From NCBI GenBank assembly GCA_949295065.1, contig CASFJQ010000024.1, positions 1-38,960 of the forward strand: a stretch of 38,960 nt of DNA, written 5' to 3'. The position numbers and the translations under genes were made by a program. Below are positions 7,696-14,322 of the stretch, piece after piece. How positions within the stretch are numbered: position 1 is the first letter of the stretch; each line of letters opens with the position of its first letter. The DNA comes from an uncultured Parabacteroides sp. Lineage in GTDB: Bacteria; Bacteroidota; Bacteroidia; Bacteroidales; Tannerellaceae. The notes beneath the pieces are model-generated. The model saw nothing but the letters and a program-made list of their open reading frames with translations, was not told the DNA's origin and did not search any database.

Positions 7696-8586
7696 ATGGA
7701 ACCATATAAATTATTAGACGGAAAGGCAACATCCGCACAGATGAAGGCGGAAATGGCCGAAGAAGTTGCCCGTATAAAGGCAGAAGGTGGAAAGATTCCA
7801 CATTTGGCAGCGATATTGGTGGGTCACGATGGTGGCAGCGAAACCTATGTGGCAAGCAAGGTTAAGACTTGTGAGGAGATAGGTTTTAAATCAACGCTGA
7901 TCAGATATGAGGCGGATGTTACGGAAGAGGAGCTTCTTGCCAAGGTTGATGAGTTGAATAATGATCCGGATGTTGACGGTTTCATCGTTCAGCTGCCTTT
8001 GCCAAAGCATATTTCGGAGCAGAAAGTTATTGAGGCTATAGATTATCGCAAGGATGTTGACGGTTTCCATCCTATAAATGTTGGAAGAATGTCTATTGGT
8101 TTGCCATGTTTTGTGTCTGCAACTCCTGCCGGAATACTTGAGTTGCTGAAACGCAACAATATTGAAACACAGGGAAAACATTGTGTTGTTCTTGGTAGAA
8201 GCAATATCGTGGGCAAGCCTATGGCTACGCTTATGATGCAGAAGGCTTATCCTGGTGACTGCACAGTGACTGTATGCCATAGCCGTTCAAAGAATCTTAA
8301 GGAAATGTGCCTTCAGGCTGATATAATAATTGCTGCTCTTGGTGTTCCGGGATTCGTAACAGCGGATATGGTTAAAGAAGGTGCGGTGATTGTTGATGTT
8401 GGAACAACAAGAGTTCCGGACGCTACACGCAAGAGCGGTTTCCGTCTTTCAGGAGATGTGAAGTTCGACGAGGTGGCTCCGAAATGTTCTTATATAACAC
8501 CTGTTCCCGGCGGGGTTGGTCCGATGACGATTATTTCGTTGATGCGCAACACGTTGCTGGCGGGAAAGAAAGAGATTTATAAGTGA
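7696..8586 (+). CDS. folD: Bifunctional methylene-THF dehydrogenase/methenyl-THF cyclohydrolase
   Basis: A 296-residue cytosolic enzyme that interconverts 5,10-methylene-, 5,10-methenyl- and 10-formyl-tetrahydrofolate with NADP. The catalytic segment [13 protein letters not shown] contains the active Lys; [11 protein letters not shown] and [13 protein letters not shown] (nucleotide-binding) follow, and [16 protein letters not shown] closes the fold. The usual PCTP motif appears as SATP within [13 protein letters not shown], which I recall as common in Bacteroidales FolD. Full length, with a normal start at the conserved N-terminal segment. It follows ffh after a repeat-filled gap and has its own terminator. 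Confidence 0.96.
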   Translation: MEPYKLLDGKATSAQMKAEMAEEVARIKAEGGKIPHLAAILVGHDGGSETYVASKVKTCEEIGFKSTLIRYEADVTEEELLAKVDELNNDPDVDGFIVQLPLPKHISEQKVIEAIDYRKDVDGFHPINVGRMSIGLPCFVSATPAGILELLKRNNIETQGKHCVVLGRSNIVGKPMATLMMQKAYPGDCTVTVCHSRSKNLKEMCLQADIIIAALGVPGFVTADMVKEGAVIVDVGTTRVPDATRKSGFRLSGDVKFDEVAPKCSYITPVPGGVGPMTIISLMRNTLLAGKKEIYK

Positions 8587-8595
8587 TAAGGTTGG

Positions 8596-8637
8596 CGAGT
8601 TGGTAAAGGGGAGGTCCTTTTGCCAACTCGTTTTTTT
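8596..8637 (+). terminator. Intrinsic terminator after folD
   Basis: CGAGTTGG (8596-8603) pairs with CCAACTCG (8623-8630), with an inner AAAGG/CCTTT extension, and is followed by T7. Confidence 0.85.
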
Positions 8638-8638
8638 A

Positions 8639-8698
8639 GGAGGCAAGGAGTTAAGGAGTTAAGAAGTCAAGGAGTTAAGTAGTTAAGTAGTCAAGTAG
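8639..8698 (+). repeat. Tandem 8-base repeat (GGAGTTAA-type)
   Basis: About seven and a half octamers in a row, beginning GGAGGCAA, then GGAGTTAA twice, with variants GAAGTCAA, GTAGTTAA and GTAGTCAA. It begins immediately after the folD terminator. It is related to the GGAGTTA words at 13750-13790. Confidence 0.8.
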
Positions 8699-8722
8699 AA
8701 TATTATGGTGTTTGATGTTGTT

Positions 8723-8795
8723 CCCTTGTATCTGAATCCTTGTCAACTTGTCCCCTGAATCCTTGTCAACTTGTCTCTGATGCCTTGTATCTGAA
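8723..8795. repeat. Dispersed GTTGACAAG intergenic repeat, copy 4
   Basis: Two copies of CCTTGTCAACTTGTC about 28 bases apart, separated and flanked by CCTTGTATCTGAAT-like and TCTCTGATGCCTTG words. Confidence 0.7.
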
Positions 8796-8831
8796 TAAAT
8801 TCACATCCTAACTTCAATCAATTCTAATTAC

Positions 8832-10070
8832 ATGAAAACAAAGGCATTGCTTCTGCAGATAGAAAAGAGAAAGAAGCGTCTGCTAAGGCAGATTGAATAC
8901 CGCAGATTAAGACGTGTGCGTCGTAAGCGGACTCCTCAATATACTTATTGCAAGAATTGCGGCACAAAGCTTGATGGAATGTACTGTTACCAGTGTGGAC
9001 AGTATGCTTTGGACATAGAGCAGCCGTTTTGGAAATATATACTACAGTATTTCGAGAATGTATATCAGTTTGACGGCAAGGTTTGGCTCACCTTGTATTA
9101 TCTTTTCCGCCGTCCGGGATTTCTTACCTGTGAGTTCAATGCGGGTAAGATAAATTCGTATGTTCATCCTTTGAGGTTGTTCATGTTCCTGTCGTGTCTG
9201 TTTTTCCTGTTTTTCTTTTCATTGATACCGTCCAATCCTGGAGATATTGGTGTGTCGATGACTGACGAAAGGGCGGATTCATCGAAAGTGACGGTTGGTG
9301 ATGTGCTGGTGGATGTGCAGTTATCGGAAGATATTCTGGACTACTGGTATGATGATTTAGATGAAGAAGAGCGTAAAGCTGCAGCAGCCATAGACACTGT
9401 GATAAGTTTTTGTGGAGATTCTGTGGCGCGTAAGGAACTTGGATATATCGGCAAGCAGAAACCGTCGGCGGATGGAGACACTATGGCTTTGTTTACCGTT
9501 CCTAAAGTATTGCTGGAAGAAGGATTCCTGAAACCTTTACCGGGGGATAGCAGTGCATATGCCTTGTCGGACGACAAGAATTATTTTGACACTCAGCCGA
9601 AAGAGGTCGATAGGGAAATAAGGAAGATGGAAAATGAGCTTAATTTCGGTGCTTTGGTTTCGTGGTATTCTTCGTATTTCCCCATTGTATTATTGTTGCT
9701 GATACCGGTGTTTGCCTTTCTTCTGAAGCTTTTCTTCCGTAAGGAAAAAATGGCATATATGAAACACTATGCTTTTGCGCTGCATCTTCATTCGGTTCTT
9801 TTGATTCTTGTGGCGATTAATCTGCTGTGGGTATATTACACCAAAACTCCATACAACAAGGAGGTTACGCTTGTGCTTATAAACCTGTTCTTGGTTTATA
9901 TGTGGCTTGCCATACACCGGGTTTATGAGCGGACTGGATGGATAAAGTCATTTATCAAGACAGGTTTGCTTTACGTTATTTATATGATAATCCTGTTTGC
10001 TGCCATTATCGGAACTTTTGTCTGGTGTGCGGTGCATTTGTTTGGTGTGGATTTTTCAAAATATATGTAA
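8832..10070 (+). CDS. DUF3667-type zinc-ribbon membrane protein, paralogue 1
   Basis: A 412-residue inner-membrane protein. Residues 1-35 are very basic (KKRLLRQIEYRRLRRVRRKR). A small zinc ribbon follows: YCKNCGTKLDGMYCYQCGQ, two CxxC pairs. Then comes a conserved segment ending FRRPGFLTCEFNAGKINSYVHPLRLF and the first membrane helix (about 115-133). A non-conserved acidic region of about 150 residues, probably extracytoplasmic, leads to four more hydrophobic segments in the last 130 residues. This is the DUF3667 architecture (zinc ribbon, RPG motif, membrane helices), whose function is unknown. The following gene is a paralogue; the pair probably forms an operon (17-base gap). Confidence 0.8.
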   Translation: MKTKALLLQIEKRKKRLLRQIEYRRLRRVRRKRTPQYTYCKNCGTKLDGMYCYQCGQYALDIEQPFWKYILQYFENVYQFDGKVWLTLYYLFRRPGFLTCEFNAGKINSYVHPLRLFMFLSCLFFLFFFSLIPSNPGDIGVSMTDERADSSKVTVGDVLVDVQLSEDILDYWYDDLDEEERKAAAAIDTVISFCGDSVARKELGYIGKQKPSADGDTMALFTVPKVLLEEGFLKPLPGDSSAYALSDDKNYFDTQPKEVDREIRKMENELNFGALVSWYSSYFPIVLLLLIPVFAFLLKLFFRKEKMAYMKHYAFALHLHSVLLILVAINLLWVYYTKTPYNKEVTLVLINLFLVYMWLAIHRVYERTGWIKSFIKTGLLYVIYMIILFAAIIGTFVWCAVHLFGVDFSKYM

Positions 10071-10087
10071 TTGCGGGAGGAAACGAG

Positions 10088-11242
10088 ATGTTAGAAGGAT
10101 ATAAGGAAAAACTGTTGAAGCAAAAGAATAAAATATCACGGCATATTGAATATCGCCGCCTAAAGCGTGTTCGCCGTAAGCACACTCCTGCATATTCGTA
10201 TTGCAAAAATTGCGGAAAGAAACTGAAAGGGATGTATTGTTCGCAATGCGGGCAGTATGCTCTGGATATAGAACAGCCATTCTGGAAATATTTGCTGCAA
10301 TATATAGAGAATGTATATCAGTTTGACGGTAAGGTGTGGCTTACGTTGTATTATCTTTTTCGCCGACCCGGATTTCTGACCAGGGAATTCAATGCAGGCA
10401 AAATAAATTCATATGTTCATCCTTTGAGATTGTTCATGTTCCTGTCATGCTTGTTCTTTATTTTCGCATTTTCTCTGATTGGAGATTTTAATGATTTGAA
10501 GTCACGTACGGAAATGATGGATAATATTGAAATTGTAAGTACATCTGATGAAGAGGAATATCATGAGGTGGCAGATATTCACGGGTTGGAAGATACTGTT
10601 GTATGGAGCGTTACGGATACATCAATGCTATCGGAATATAAACCTGCTCTGAGAATATTGGAGTCGCCATATTCGGATACTTTTCGCGTAAAGGTGACGA
10701 AGATAGTATTTGAAGATATTTTTTCGCGGTGGGAGAAATCTGATTCAATTTATGTGCTGACGGAAGATTCCTTGCATAAGGCCGTTGTGAATGAGTCGCA
10801 AATTAAGAATAGAGAGCTGAAGGACCTTCGTTCGGAGGTTGAATATAACAAGTTGGTTTCGTGGTATTCGTCGAACTGGCCATTGATAGCATTGCTTCTG
10901 ATTCCGGTTTTTGCTGTTTTGCTGAAATTCCTTTTCAGGAAAGAGAAATTGGGATATATGATGCATTTGGTTTTTGCATTGCATATGCATTCGGTGTTGC
11001 TGATAATTTCGGCATTCATGCTTGTTCTTTTGTGGAATGGAATAAATATTTCTGTAATATATAATCTGTCGTTGGCATATTTCTTTGTTTATAGTGTTAT
11101 AGCTGTCAGAAGAGTTTATTCCAGAAGCAGTTGGCTAAAGGCTGCTGTTAAGACAATGCTACTTTACGGATGCTACTTTATAATTTGGATGATAGTTTTC
11201 GTTCTGTCTTTATTATGGATTTCAGAAAATATATTGGAATAA
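10088..11242 (+). CDS. DUF3667-type zinc-ribbon membrane protein, paralogue 2
   Basis: A 384-residue paralogue of the preceding gene. I start it at the ATG at 10088 because a GGGAGGA ribosome-binding sequence lies just upstream. Starting there also gives the same basic N-terminus (IEYRRLKRVRRKH) as its neighbour. An upstream ATG at 9938 would add 50 residues overlapping the previous gene. The zinc ribbon YCKNCGKKLKGMYCSQCGQ and the RPGFLTREFNAGKINSYVHPL segment are almost identical to paralogue 1. The acidic loop (about residues 140-270) is quite different, and the C-terminal helices are moderately conserved. This pattern suggests duplication with divergence of the exposed loop. Function unknown. 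Confidence 0.8.
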   Translation: MLEGYKEKLLKQKNKISRHIEYRRLKRVRRKHTPAYSYCKNCGKKLKGMYCSQCGQYALDIEQPFWKYLLQYIENVYQFDGKVWLTLYYLFRRPGFLTREFNAGKINSYVHPLRLFMFLSCLFFIFAFSLIGDFNDLKSRTEMMDNIEIVSTSDEEEYHEVADIHGLEDTVVWSVTDTSMLSEYKPALRILESPYSDTFRVKVTKIVFEDIFSRWEKSDSIYVLTEDSLHKAVVNESQIKNRELKDLRSEVEYNKLVSWYSSNWPLIALLLIPVFAVLLKFLFRKEKLGYMMHLVFALHMHSVLLIISAFMLVLLWNGINISVIYNLSLAYFFVYSVIAVRRVYSRSSWLKAAVKTMLLYGCYFIIWMIVFVLSLLWISENILE

Positions 11243-11255
11243 AAACTTTAAAATA

Positions 11256-11286
11256 TTTGCAGAATTAAAAATTATCCTTACCTTTG
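11256..11286 (+). promoter_or_regulatory. Promoter for the tRNA-His pair
   Basis: TTTG at 11256-11259 and TACCTTTG at 11279-11286 with 19 bases between: an exact Bacteroidetes -33/-7 match, about 42 bases before the first tRNA. Confidence 0.8.
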
Positions 11287-11327
11287 CACCGTCTTAAAGA
11301 AACAGCGCCTGCTGAAAGACGAAACAT

Positions 11328-11402
<75 letters not shown>

Positions 11403-11438
11403 CTCTTTGTCAAGAGGTGGCGATTCTTAAGATTATAT

Positions 11439-11513
<75 letters not shown>

Positions 11514-11522
11514 CGTTTTTAT

Positions 11523-11555
11523 AAAGGCTTTGTGTTCAGGCACAGAGCCTTTTTT
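11523..11555 (+). terminator. Intrinsic terminator after the tRNA pair
   Basis: AAAGGCTTTGTG pairs with CACAGAGCCTTT around a six-base loop (one mismatch), followed by T residues. A short CTTGTCAACTTTAAT word of the dispersed repeat follows at 11583-11597. Confidence 0.85.
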
Positions 11556-11721
11556 CATTTAAAATGCTTCCCAAGCCGTTTTCTTGTCAACTTTAATTAG
11601 TCGTGTTTTCTCAAAACAAATAATTTTATATCTTTGTTATACTATAATAGAGAAAAGACTATTTATAATTTTCTGAAAAAGAATACAAGTCAGTTCCTAC
11701 TAAATAATAATGATATAATAT

Positions 11722-13707
11722 ATGAAAACAAACTTAAGCTCGCAAATCACGCTTACGCGTATTCCCCAGAAATACTATCGTCCGGAGAATGCTTATGAGC
11801 ATTCAGTGTTGACTCGTTTGGAAAAAGTTCCTACAACAATTTATGAATCTTTGGAAGAAGGTTCTTTTGCTGTGGCAAAGGAAATTGCCTCACAGATCCG
11901 TAAAAAACAGAGTGCAGGAGAAAAATATGTTTTGGCATTGCCTGGTGGACGCTCTCCGCTGAATGTTTATAAAGAGTTGATTCGTATGCATAAAGAAGAA
12001 CAGCTAAGCTTCAAGAATGTTGTTGTTTTTTTGGAATATGAATTCTATCCTCTGTCTGCTTCTGATGCAGGAGTTTTGGGTAAGGTGAAAGAAGACTTCC
12101 TTAATCATGTAGATATTTGTCCTGAGAATATTTATGCACCGGATGGCATGATGCCAAAAGATGTAATATTTGATTTCTGCAACCAGTATGAAGAACATAT
12201 TCAGCAGTTGGGTGGTATCGACTGTATGTTGCTGGGAATAGGTCAGTATAGTAATATCATGTTTAATGGAGCAGGTACTACTCCAAATTCACGCATCCGT
12301 CTTGTGCTTTTGGAAGGTGCATCCCGTAAAGAGGCTTCACGCCGTTTCTCTTCTTCAGAAGCTATCCCTTCAAGTGTTATTACAATGGGTGTATCAAACA
12401 TGATGAAGGCTAAGAGCGTTGTCCTTCTTGCTTGGGGCGACGACAAGGCTGATGTAATTGCCAAGACTGTTGAGGAAAGAATAACAGATAATGTTCCTTC
12501 TTCTTATTTGCAGACTCATATCAATGCTAAAATCATTGTGGATTTGTCTGCTGCTTATAGCCTGACTCGTATCAGTCATCCTTGGCTTGTTACAAGCTGC
12601 GAATGGGACAACAAGCTTATCCGCCGTGCAATCGTATGGTTGTGTTTGAAGACAGGAAAACCTATCCTTAAGTTGACAAACAAGGATTATAGTGAAAATG
12701 GATTGGGCGAGCTGTTGGCATTGTTTGGCTCTGCTTATAATGTAAATATCAAGATATTCAATGATATTCAGCATACAATTACCGGCTGGCCTGGTGGCAA
12801 GCCTAATGCTGATGATTCAAGCCGTCCGGAAAGAGCAACTCCATATCCTAAGAAAGTCATTGTGTTCAGTCCGCATCCTGATGATGATGTTATTTCAATG
12901 GGTGGAACTCTCCGTCGCTTGTGTGACCAGAATCATGACGTACATGTTGCTTATGAAACATCAGGAAACATTGCAGTTGGCGATGAGGAAGTAATCCGCT
13001 ATTGTGAGTATTTGCGTGATGTTTGCGATAAATATTCACCTAACGACACAACAGTTAAGGACAAGGCTGAAGAGATCATCAAATATTTGCGCTATGAAAA
13101 GGTTGAGAATGGCGAACCAGAAAGAAAAGATGTCCTTTTCATGAAAGGAACTATCCGCAGGGAAGAAGCTCGCCACGGTTGCAGATATTCAGGTGTGAAA
13201 GATGACCATGTTCATTTCCTTGATTTGCCTTTCTATGAAACAGGTATGGTTCAGAAGAATCCTCTTGGTGAAGTTGACAAAGATATAGTAAAAGCATTGA
13301 TTCAGGAAATTAAGCCGGACCAGATGTTTGTTGCCGGTGATTTGGCTGACCCTCACGGAACTCACAAGGTTTGTCTGGACGCTGTGCTTGCAGCTATCGA
13401 CGAGGTCAAGAACGAGGAATGGATGAAGAATTGCCGAGTATGGATGTATCGTGGTGCATGGGCAGAATGGGAAATGGACCACGTTGAAATGGCTGTTCCT
13501 ATTTCACCTGAAGAATTGCGCCATAAGAGAAATGCTATTCTGAAACACCAGTCTCAGGCAGAAAGCGCTCCGTTCCTTGGCGATGACGAAAGATTGTTCT
13601 GGCAGCGTGCTGAAGACCGTAACCGTGCAACTGCTGATTTGTATCGTCAGCTTGGTTTGGCTTCATATGAGGCAATGGAGGCATTTGTTCAGTATATTCC
13701 GCTATAA
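11722..13707 (+). CDS. NagB-like/PIG-L deacetylase-like fusion protein
   Basis: A 661-residue two-domain cytosolic protein of the type found in Bacteroides, usually named glucosamine-6-phosphate deaminase. Residues 35-290 form a NagB/RpiA fold: the phosphate loop LPGG (73-76) is present. Aligned by eye to E. coli NagB, the catalytic positions are changed: the Asp72 site is Tyr in VFLEYEFY (102-109). The Asp141, His143 and Glu148 sites are Tyr, Asn and Gly in GIGQYSNIMFNGAG (172-185). Residues 375-650 form a PIG-L/LmbE domain with HPDDD (385-389) and DPHGTH (543-548), the zinc motifs of GlcNAc deacetylases. So the deacetylase half may be active while the deaminase half probably is not. Substrate is unproven; amino-sugar metabolism is the likely setting. 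Confidence 0.85.
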   Translation: MKTNLSSQITLTRIPQKYYRPENAYEHSVLTRLEKVPTTIYESLEEGSFAVAKEIASQIRKKQSAGEKYVLALPGGRSPLNVYKELIRMHKEEQLSFKNVVVFLEYEFYPLSASDAGVLGKVKEDFLNHVDICPENIYAPDGMMPKDVIFDFCNQYEEHIQQLGGIDCMLLGIGQYSNIMFNGAGTTPNSRIRLVLLEGASRKEASRRFSSSEAIPSSVITMGVSNMMKAKSVVLLAWGDDKADVIAKTVEERITDNVPSSYLQTHINAKIIVDLSAAYSLTRISHPWLVTSCEWDNKLIRRAIVWLCLKTGKPILKLTNKDYSENGLGELLALFGSAYNVNIKIFNDIQHTITGWPGGKPNADDSSRPERATPYPKKVIVFSPHPDDDVISMGGTLRRLCDQNHDVHVAYETSGNIAVGDEEVIRYCEYLRDVCDKYSPNDTTVKDKAEEIIKYLRYEKVENGEPERKDVLFMKGTIRREEARHGCRYSGVKDDHVHFLDLPFYETGMVQKNPLGEVDKDIVKALIQEIKPDQMFVAGDLADPHGTHKVCLDAVLAAIDEVKNEEWMKNCRVWMYRGAWAEWEMDHVEMAVPISPEELRHKRNAILKHQSQAESAPFLGDDERLFWQRAEDRNRATADLYRQLGLASYEAMEAFVQYIPL

Positions 13708-13719
13708 TATATACACATT

Positions 13720-13860
13720 TAACTTAAGTCTCGCAAGTGTCATAACTTATGGAGTTACAGGAGTTAGAAGAGGAGTTATAGGAGTTAACGGCTGATGTCA
13801 TAACACCATTAAACTCCTTTAACTTCTTGAAGTTGAGCTCGCGAAACATAAGTGTTTTAT
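13720..13860. repeat. GGAGTTA-type and GCGAAAC-type intergenic repeat block
   Basis: Four GGAGTTA words (about 13750-13787) face inverted TTAAACTCCTTTAACTTC (about 13808-13825). Both ends carry pieces of the dispersed repeat: TTAAGTCTCGCAAGTGTC on the left and TGAGCTCGCGAAACATAAGT on the right. The two ends are themselves roughly inverted copies of each other. Confidence 0.6.
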
Positions 13861-13867
13861 AAGTATA

Positions 13868-13933
13868 GCCGGGAAACAGAATTGCTAATTTGGTTTGAAA
13901 GAACCAGATGTGTATTGCAATCTGTTTCCCGGC
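13868..13933 (+). other. Long stem-loop after the NagB-PIG-L gene
   Basis: GCCGGGAAACAGA (13868-13880) pairs with TCTGTTTCCCGGC (13921-13933), with extension by ATTGC/GCAAT. A second small hairpin TGGTT/AACCA lies in the loop. It is followed by TTATTTATTG rather than a clean T tract. It may end the upstream transcript or be a processed RNA structure. Confidence 0.6.
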
Positions 13934-14054
13934 TTATTTATTGCAAATTCTGACAAATTTTACTGTTTTTGATATATTTCCTTATCTTTTGTTGTTTTTA
14001 TGAAAAATAATATATAATATTGCTGTCGTCAATTAAAAAAATAATGCAAAAGCA

Positions 14055-14120
14055 ATGACAATAATAGGTTTATCATATTATACTTGGGCATTGATGATGA
14101 CCCCTTGGGGGGTTAGATAA
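14055..14120 (+). CDS. Candidate leader peptide of the threonine operon
   Basis: A 21-codon frame with two stop codons in a row (TAATAA at 14118-14123). It begins MTIIGLSYYTW and ends MMTPWGVR, so it contains three Thr and two Ile codons. It stops 17 bases before a strong terminator hairpin that lies between it and thrA. This is the arrangement expected of a ribosome-mediated attenuator responding to threonine and isoleucine. The Thr/Ile content is lower than in the enteric thr leader, and two Tyr and two Trp codons are also present, so the call is tentative. No clear promoter was found upstream. Confidence 0.4.
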   Translation: MTIIGLSYYTWALMMTPWGVR

Positions 14121-14121
14121 T

Positions 14122-14182
14122 AAATACTTCGTATGTATTTCATGCATTGAGCTGTATGCTCTGCATGAAAGTCTTTTTTTTT
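14122..14182 (+). terminator. Attenuator: terminator hairpin with competing hairpin before thrA
   Basis: TTTCATGCA (14138-14146) pairs perfectly with TGCATGAAA (14162-14170), with an inner GAGC/GCTC stem, followed by GTC and a T9 run. An alternative hairpin AAATAC (14122-14127) with GTATTT (14135-14140) uses the first bases of the terminator arm and could prevent it from forming. The structure stands 141 bases before thrA, with no coding gene other than the candidate leader peptide between it and the upstream gene, so it is better read as an attenuator than as an end-of-gene terminator. Confidence 0.6.
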
Positions 14183-14322
14183 CATATTAATTTTCTTGTT
14201 TGAGCTTGATGCTGTTTGCTGTTTTAGTAAACAGGCATGGATAATTGTTGGCTTAAGCATATTTTATAATCAATGTTGACTGTTTTTATAACAGCATCTT
14301 AGAAAAATCAACAAAACAAATT

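Noticed and set aside
8639-8698. CRISPR or coding repeat
   Set aside because: An uninterrupted 8-base tandem repeat with no spacer and no reading frame of note.
9938-10087. Longer N-terminus for the second DUF3667 protein
   Set aside because: Would overlap the previous gene by 133 bases; the ATG at 10088 has a ribosome-binding sequence and matches the paralogue.
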